Part shown: positions 58,791-64,000 of the stretch, piece after piece | How positions within the stretch are numbered: the stretch's first letter is position 1 | Layout of the letters: every line of letters begins with the position of its first letter | Assembly: GCA_015680685.1 (NCBI GenBank) | Contig: MNCI01001310.1 | Span: forward strand, 492,165-556,164 | Direction of reading: 5' to 3' | Source of the DNA: Gnetum montanum | Lineage: Eukaryota; Streptophyta; Gnetopsida; Gnetales; Gnetaceae | DNA: 64,000 bases | The notes under the pieces: generated by a model | Told to the model about the DNA's origin: nothing | The model's database searches: none | The model's input: the letters and a program-made list of their open reading frames with translations, nothing else | Program-made: the position numbers and the translations under genes

Positions 58791-59633
58791 TGATGCATCC
58801 CAATCGACACATGGTTGCCATTGCATCCTTGAATGTGTTGGTGCATGTCCATCAATGCTCTATTGCCCAAAATCTATATATGTGTGCATGTCATCCTCAT
58901 TAAAGCATAATTTACTTTGTATTGTAGTGGTGCTCTAGTAGTTTTTTCTTGTAGGACTTAGTTAAATTTCTCTCTTACTGCCCACAGCATGGATTGAATT
59001 TATTGTATGCAATTTTATTTGAGTACAAGATGTACCTAGATACTTTTGCATGATGACAACAAAATTGAGATTTTTTCTTTACATTGCAATAATTAGATTA
59101 TCATTTAGTTTATTTTCTAGCATTTTACATGTACTTTACTTTCTTGCACTTAGGAATTTTATATTTTATTCCATAGTAACGTGAGTACAACTACTTTGAG
59201 CATAATATACTAACACTTGATGATCCCAATAGTGAATATTTGGTACACCTAGTGGTAGATAGTTGGTAATCTAGCAGCATTAGTATAGGTTCAAGATGTT
59301 TATGAAAAGTAGGAACATATGCTCTAGATTTAGAATAGCTTATATTACCTTTAGTTTTATTGATTAGTTAGCATTTAATAATTTAATCACTTTATTATTT
59401 TAATATTTTCAATGATAAAAATAATAAAAAAATATAAACATCTCATGTCTCAATCACACTTAACCATACCAATTGAATTAACACAAGTGACAATTGGAAA
59501 GACAATGATAAGCCACATCACGACCTAATTATCTAAAGCACTAGATGCCCAAAGATTCCATAGAATTTAACCAGATCACACATATGCACTTGTGATTCAT
59601 ATAATTAGGCATAGGGAACGTCGCTACTCATCA
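58791..59633 (+). repeat. 5' LTR of element F
   Basis: It ends TACTCATCA directly before the PBS. The start is placed at TGATGCATCC by comparison with the U3 of element A; TGATAAAACA at 58761 is an alternative. It has a TATATA-like box near 58870 and R-U5 phrases shared with A ('CCCACAGCATGG', 'GATCCCAATAGT'). Confidence 0.65.
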
Positions 59634-59634
59634 T

Positions 59635-59652
59635 TGGCACCATTGCTAGGGA
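59635..59652 (+). other. primer binding site of element F (tRNA-Asp type, decayed)
   Basis: TGGCACCATTGCTAGGGA, the Athila tRNA-Asp complement with four changes. Confidence 0.7.
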
Positions 59653-59777
59653 ATCCTTATTGTATGCTAAGTGCTTTAGATAATTAATCATACAAGGTCA
59701 TTATAGGAACATAATGAACTATCATTAGAAAATACATTAATATTTTATTTAATGCACACTATAAAAACAAATTGAAA

Positions 59778-61151
59778 ATGTCTTCTTCTCACAAGTTTGA
59801 CTCCCCACTAGCTAATGATTCTATAAAGCAACATGATAGTACAAGGAGAAATACATGTACCTCAACAACTAAAAGTTGTCTACCCTCATATGGATTCTTA
59901 CTATTCAAACTTCACTTTCATTCTTTACTAGGATGAAAAACTATGCTGGAGAGACATGGAGGACAATATTGTGTTGCCACTTGATTGTGCTATTCCTTCC
60001 ATGTTCATGGTATCACTAATGAAGTTGCGACATGAATTGGTAGCCCTAGAGTACCAAGTAACAAACCACCTCTCTAGGGACTATCAACCTAGAGGCTCAA
60101 CTTTGAAAGGATAAACTCATAAAAACCTACCATGAAGCCTCCAAAGGAAAAAGGGAATCGATCACATTAATATCATAATCTAATAAGAAGAACATTAAAC
60201 ATCCATCAAGGTAATCTCAGCACTAAGGTCCTCCTCCCATCGGTGAGGATAATACAGCTCATTAATGGCTACATTCAACCTTGGCAAGCAACCAAGGTAA
60301 AGGGAGAGCTAGGCCCAAAAACTAGGAGGACCTCAAGGCCAAGGTCTCCTAATCCTCAAAAAAGATAATAACCTAAGGAACACTTCGTTTTCTAGCTTTG
60401 ATGAGGAAGAATGTAATTGAGATCAAAGGAGAAATGATCAAAGGCAGGATTAAGATGCTAGAAGACCCCATCATAGAGATGAAAGGAGTGAATGTAGAAA
60501 ATAACAAGAAGAAGTGGTGCATCATTAGGAAATAACATGTAGCAAGTCACATTATAGAAGATATGGCCATGATAGGGATCATAATGAATGAGATGACTAT
60601 AATGAATCATTACTTGATATAAGAAGTATGATCAACATCCAAGAGATAGTTCATATTCCCACCACGCATCAAAGGGATAGTAGGATTAAATGGCTTCTTA
60701 TGAACAACATCCCTAAACTTGAAGGTTATAATGTTGACCTGCAACACTATTTGCAAGTCTTCCATGATGCTTATGCCTTGTAGAACATTGAAAATGACTA
60801 GAAGAAGCTCAAATTATTTCCTATAAAACTCACAAAAGAAGCTAAGATTTGGCGTTAGTCTTTGGAACCAAAATGTATTAGCAAATGGAGTACAATGCTA
60901 GAACTTTTCAATGATAAATATCAAGAATACTCTAGGGTGTTCACTTTGAGGAAGCAAATTCAAGAGTGGAAGCAAGATAACCATCAATCCTTTGGTGCAG
61001 CCTTGGGTAGATACTATTTGTTGTTACACTAGTGTCTAAGCCATGAATTTTCTCAAAAGGAGAAACTTCGTCATATCATAGATGGACTCAAAAATAAAAC
61101 TAGGGAGACTCTTAGGATCTATGCCCAAGGGAGACTAATAAATCCAAATTT
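59778..61151 (+). pseudogene. gag of element F, truncated by element G
   Basis: The start ATG (59778) gives Met-Ser-Ser-Ser-His-Lys as in elements A and B. The N-terminal module is present (NFTFILY, CWRDMEDNIVLPLDC). Capsid blocks at 60680-61130: NNIPKLEGYNVD, SLEPKCISKWSTMLELFNDKYQEYSRV, LRHIIDGLKNKTRETL and IYAQGRL. Stops and frame changes occur throughout. The reading ends where element G begins. Confidence 0.75.
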
Positions 61152-62040
61152 TGACCTGCTATGATATTGAGCATCTGATATCAGAGCTGTGATATTGAAT
61201 CCTCGAAATCGAACACAAGCTACGATGTCACGTATCTGATATCCCAGACATGTGTAAGCCTATAAATGCAACACTTAGATGCACGGTCCACATACAATTT
61301 CATTTCACACTTAGCAAAAATCCATTAGTTTGTTTTCTTGATTTTAGCACTTAGAAGTATATGCCCACAGTGTGATGTTTAGTAATTGAAAGGAGTTTTT
61401 ATTTGAGTGGAATGTACTTGGACACATTTCATGCACAAAAATAAAGATCGAGATTACTTTCCATCATTGCACCATCACTTAGTTTCTTTACTATTTACAC
61501 TTAGAATAATTTTCCTGTTTTGGCTTAACTTAATTTTTATTGTTTTCTCTAGTTACTAATTTACTTTCTATGCACTTTATCATTATTATTTTTAAGTAGA
61601 ATGAGTACGATTGATCTCAAGAACTTAAGTGTAGCTACTTGGTAACCCAATAGTACTATCACTTGGTATGTCCAGTACTGAGGTACTTAGTAACCCCAAT
61701 AGTAATTGCACGAAGTCCAAGGTGTGAATGGAAGGTTAGGACCGAATGCTCATCACATAGGCTAGATTAGATTCATTTACTAACACTTAGATTTAGGAAC
61801 CATTCCATTTACTTTATGTTTACTAGGAGCAATATGGCCCATACAACATCAGTATCATACAACTCACCAAAAGTTAAACCATACGTATCAATTTTACTAG
61901 CTCATGATGGAAGACAACGATCATGAACTCTAACTAATTACTAGCATAATTACATTTCCTTGTCCATGAAATTCAATTGGGCTACATGTGAATACTTGTA
62001 TCTAATATGGTTAGGTGTTGGACTACTCCACCACTCATCA
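61152..62040 (+). repeat. 5' LTR of element G
   Basis: Starts TGACCTGCTATGATATTG and ends CCACTCATCA. The U3 (61155-61245) is rich in GATATC/GATATT words, like element B, followed by TATAAATG. The U5 shares phrases with A and B. Confidence 0.72.
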
Positions 62041-62041
62041 T

Positions 62042-62059
62042 TGGTGCCATTGCCAAGGC
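62042..62059 (+). other. primer binding site of element G (tRNA-Asp type)
   Basis: TGGTGCCATTGCCAAGGC, a diverged form of the Athila tRNA-Asp complement, one base after the LTR. Confidence 0.68.
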
Positions 62060-62177
62060 AACATCAATCTATGCTTTGTAATTGATTTCTCAAAGTTCAT
62101 TGTATCTTAAACATAAAGTCAAACTTTATAATGATAAGAAAAGCATACTTAACACATAACATCTAAAAATACAAAAT

Positions 62178-64000
62178 ATGGCTTCTAACAAAGATCAACC
62201 ATCACCTACCAAGGAGACAACAAGAAGTAGTGACAAAATCATTGATGAAGAAGAATGGGAAACACCAATGTAGACAAGAATCACTTCTGCTCAAACTAAT
62301 CCATACCATTCAAACTTCACTTTCATCTTCCATCGGGACAATCAAATGAAGTGGAGGGACATGCAATGCAAAATAGTCCTACCTCTAGAGTGTGCAATAC
62401 TTAACATGCTCCAAACTACCCTAAGGGGAATGCATTTGGACTAGATCTAGGAAAGGTATCATGTGACTCAGCACATGACAAGACCCTATGCACCCACAAA
62501 GAAGTAGATGAGGAGAGATGCTACCATGGAGATCAAGCATGCACATAGAAAAGGGAAGTAGGTCAACACTTCTGTTGTCTTAGAAAAACTTGATGTTGAT
62601 GTAGTTCTTTTAGAGAAACTCCATCAAAACCATGAGGAGCCTTCAAAAATGGCTATCATTAGGCTTAAAGAACCTATCAAAGCATACCTTCATTCTACTA
62701 TAGCAGAGACACCTAAGAGGGAGGCTACTAACTCAAGGTATAAGCAGGACTTTAGGCCAAGGGTTCCTACCAAATCCTACAAAGAATCTTACAAGAGTTA
62801 TGAAAGCATAACAAGCTAGCATCATTCTCCTACTACCTTATCTACCTCATCATGATCGTTGAAGGACTCTTACAAGAGATGACACAAGTATTGGGACTAT
62901 GATAGGAAAGAAAGGAGAACTCATGGTCATCATGACTGACATTCATGACACTCTAACATAGAATAAGAAGAACATGAACAAAGGAGACAAACTAACAAAA
63001 GAGAGGATCAAGAGAGATATGAGCATAGAAAGTGTCACCACTACAACAGAGCATATGAACCCAACCACGATGATGAACCCCTTATGTTGACTTAAAGCAT
63101 GATAAACATCCAAGAAGCTATCTACATACCAACCAAGCACATAAGAAATAGCCAAATCAAATGGCTAGATATTAACAATATGCCAAAATTTGAAGGTGGC
63201 TACAACACTAATCCATAGCATCACCTTTAAGATTTCCATAATTCCTGTGCCCTTCAAAACATAGAGAGTGATTGGGAAAAGTTAAAGTTGCTTCCTAGGT
63301 GGAGAGCTGGTATAGGTCATTAGAACTTGAATCCATCAGACGTTGAAGTACCATGCTCAAAATCTTTAATGACATATCAGACCTATTCACGAGTGCCAAA
63401 CTTATGGAAACAACTCCAAGGATGAAAGCAAGGGACTCATGAGACCCTTGATCGAGCAATGGATGGATACTATTCACTACTACATAGGTGCCTAGGCCAT
63501 GGATTTTCATCAAAGAAATAGCTTAGGCACATCGTAGATGGGCTACCGAGTAAAACTAGAGAGACTCTTGGGGTTTATGCCCAAGGAATATTATCACAGA
63601 TGACCATCCATCGTATTCAATAACTAATTGATCAAGTGGTAAAAGAGGAAGTTGAACTTAGAAAAAGGAAATTAGCTGAAGACTACAACAGAGATTCATC
63701 AATCTGAAATAGGGATGCATGAGTCTATGAAGCATAACAAGAGGAAACCTTGGACCAAGTGATTCAGTAAAAGACTCTACATATTCAAAAATTAGTTAAT
63801 GATATAGTAGCTAAGGTAGAGAGAGTTTTGGATTCAATGGATAAGAAATTCGCTACAACCCTAAAGATCATGGAGGAAAAGACTGAACAAGCACTAAACA
63901 AGGGCAAAGAAAAGAGATTATGGACAAGATAGTTACAAGAAAAAAGGAAAATTTGATACCATTGAAGGATACACTAACTCTAGTTCAAAGGAAGAGGAAG
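62178..64000 (+). pseudogene. gag of element G (runs off the window)
   Basis: ATG 62178, then an acidic Ser/Lys-rich start, the N-terminal module (SNFTFIFHRDNQMKWRDM, IVLPLECAI), a Lys/Ser/His/Arg-rich linker (62700-63060), capsid (WLDINNMPKFEGGYN, YQTYSRVPNLWKQLQG, LRHIVDGLPSKTRETLG, VYAQGIL) and a Lys/Glu-rich coiled-coil-like segment (DIVAKVERVLDSMDKKF). Frame breaks occur near 63300 and several stops, mostly at Gln codons. Confidence 0.8.

Larger units (their letters stand above)
58791..61151 (+). mobile_element. Athila-type LTR retrotransposon (element F), 5' part, interrupted by element G
   Basis: 5' LTR, PBS and gag as far as the capsid, then element G. The remaining part would lie beyond the right edge. 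Same organisation and gag family as A and B but diverged. Confidence 0.72.
61152..64000 (+). mobile_element. Athila-type LTR retrotransposon (element G), 5' part, nested in element F
   Basis: 5' LTR, PBS and most of gag; the element runs off the right edge. It sits inside the F gag just after the YAQGRL block. The target duplication cannot be checked because the 3' end is outside the window. Confidence 0.75.

Overview
This is plant nuclear DNA from a large, repeat-rich genome. It is AT-rich and carries plant LTR retrotransposons of the Athila, Tat and Ty1/copia lineages, the first coding exon of a plant-type secreted SOUL heme-binding protein, and no bacterial features. The deep nesting of old, unpurged elements suggests a seed plant with a giant genome. 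A gymnosperm such as a conifer is plausible but not proven.

Layout. Positions 70-477 (minus) hold the only recognisable ordinary host gene, SOUL exon 1, which runs off the left edge. Positions 1240-4019 hold decayed repeat remnants. Positions 4020-24429 are an Athila-type Ty3/gypsy element (element A, AGTGG target duplication). Element A is interrupted inside gag by a 7.05-kb non-autonomous relative (element B, 6936-13987, ACTAG duplication). Positions 24435-33276 hold old repeats: Ty3 RT/RNase H fragments, a minus-strand Athila LTR with its 3' tail, and a rearranged minus-strand Ty1/copia element at 25222-30390. Positions 34065-51388 are a 17.3-kb Tat-lineage Ty3/gypsy element (element D, TATAT duplication) inserted in the U3 of another old minus-strand Athila LTR. 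Positions 51394-58790 hold old AT-rich remnants, a copia PR-IN fragment and a tRNA-derived SINE-like promoter. From about 58791 to the right edge there are two more Athila-type elements, F and G, with G inserted in the gag of F.

The most interesting object is inside element D. Between the protease and reverse transcriptase regions, on the opposite strand (44420 down to 40172), I can assemble an eight-exon antisense gene of about 1,080 codons. All seven introns are GT-AG and all seven phases agree. It ends in a stop codon followed by AATAAA. Exons 2-3 read like an FCP1/NIF-type HAD phosphatase fold lacking the expected catalytic acids. A later exon resembles a plant retroelement-associated domain, and the C-terminal part is coiled-coil-like and acidic. 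The gene lies wholly inside what looks like an intron of the sense-strand gag-pol transcript (about 39318-45011), with related tandem repeats in that interval and again downstream of integrase.

Nothing in the window looks like an intact mobile element. Coding regions carry many stops, and where the original codon can be guessed most are CAG/CAA/CGA to TAG/TAA/TGA, as expected from deamination of methylated cytosine. By eye, LTR pairs differ by about 12% (A), 7-9% (D) and 4-6% (B), which fits B being younger than its host A. Three single-N positions sit between 43-46-bp direct repeats and are almost certainly unmerged contig overlaps.
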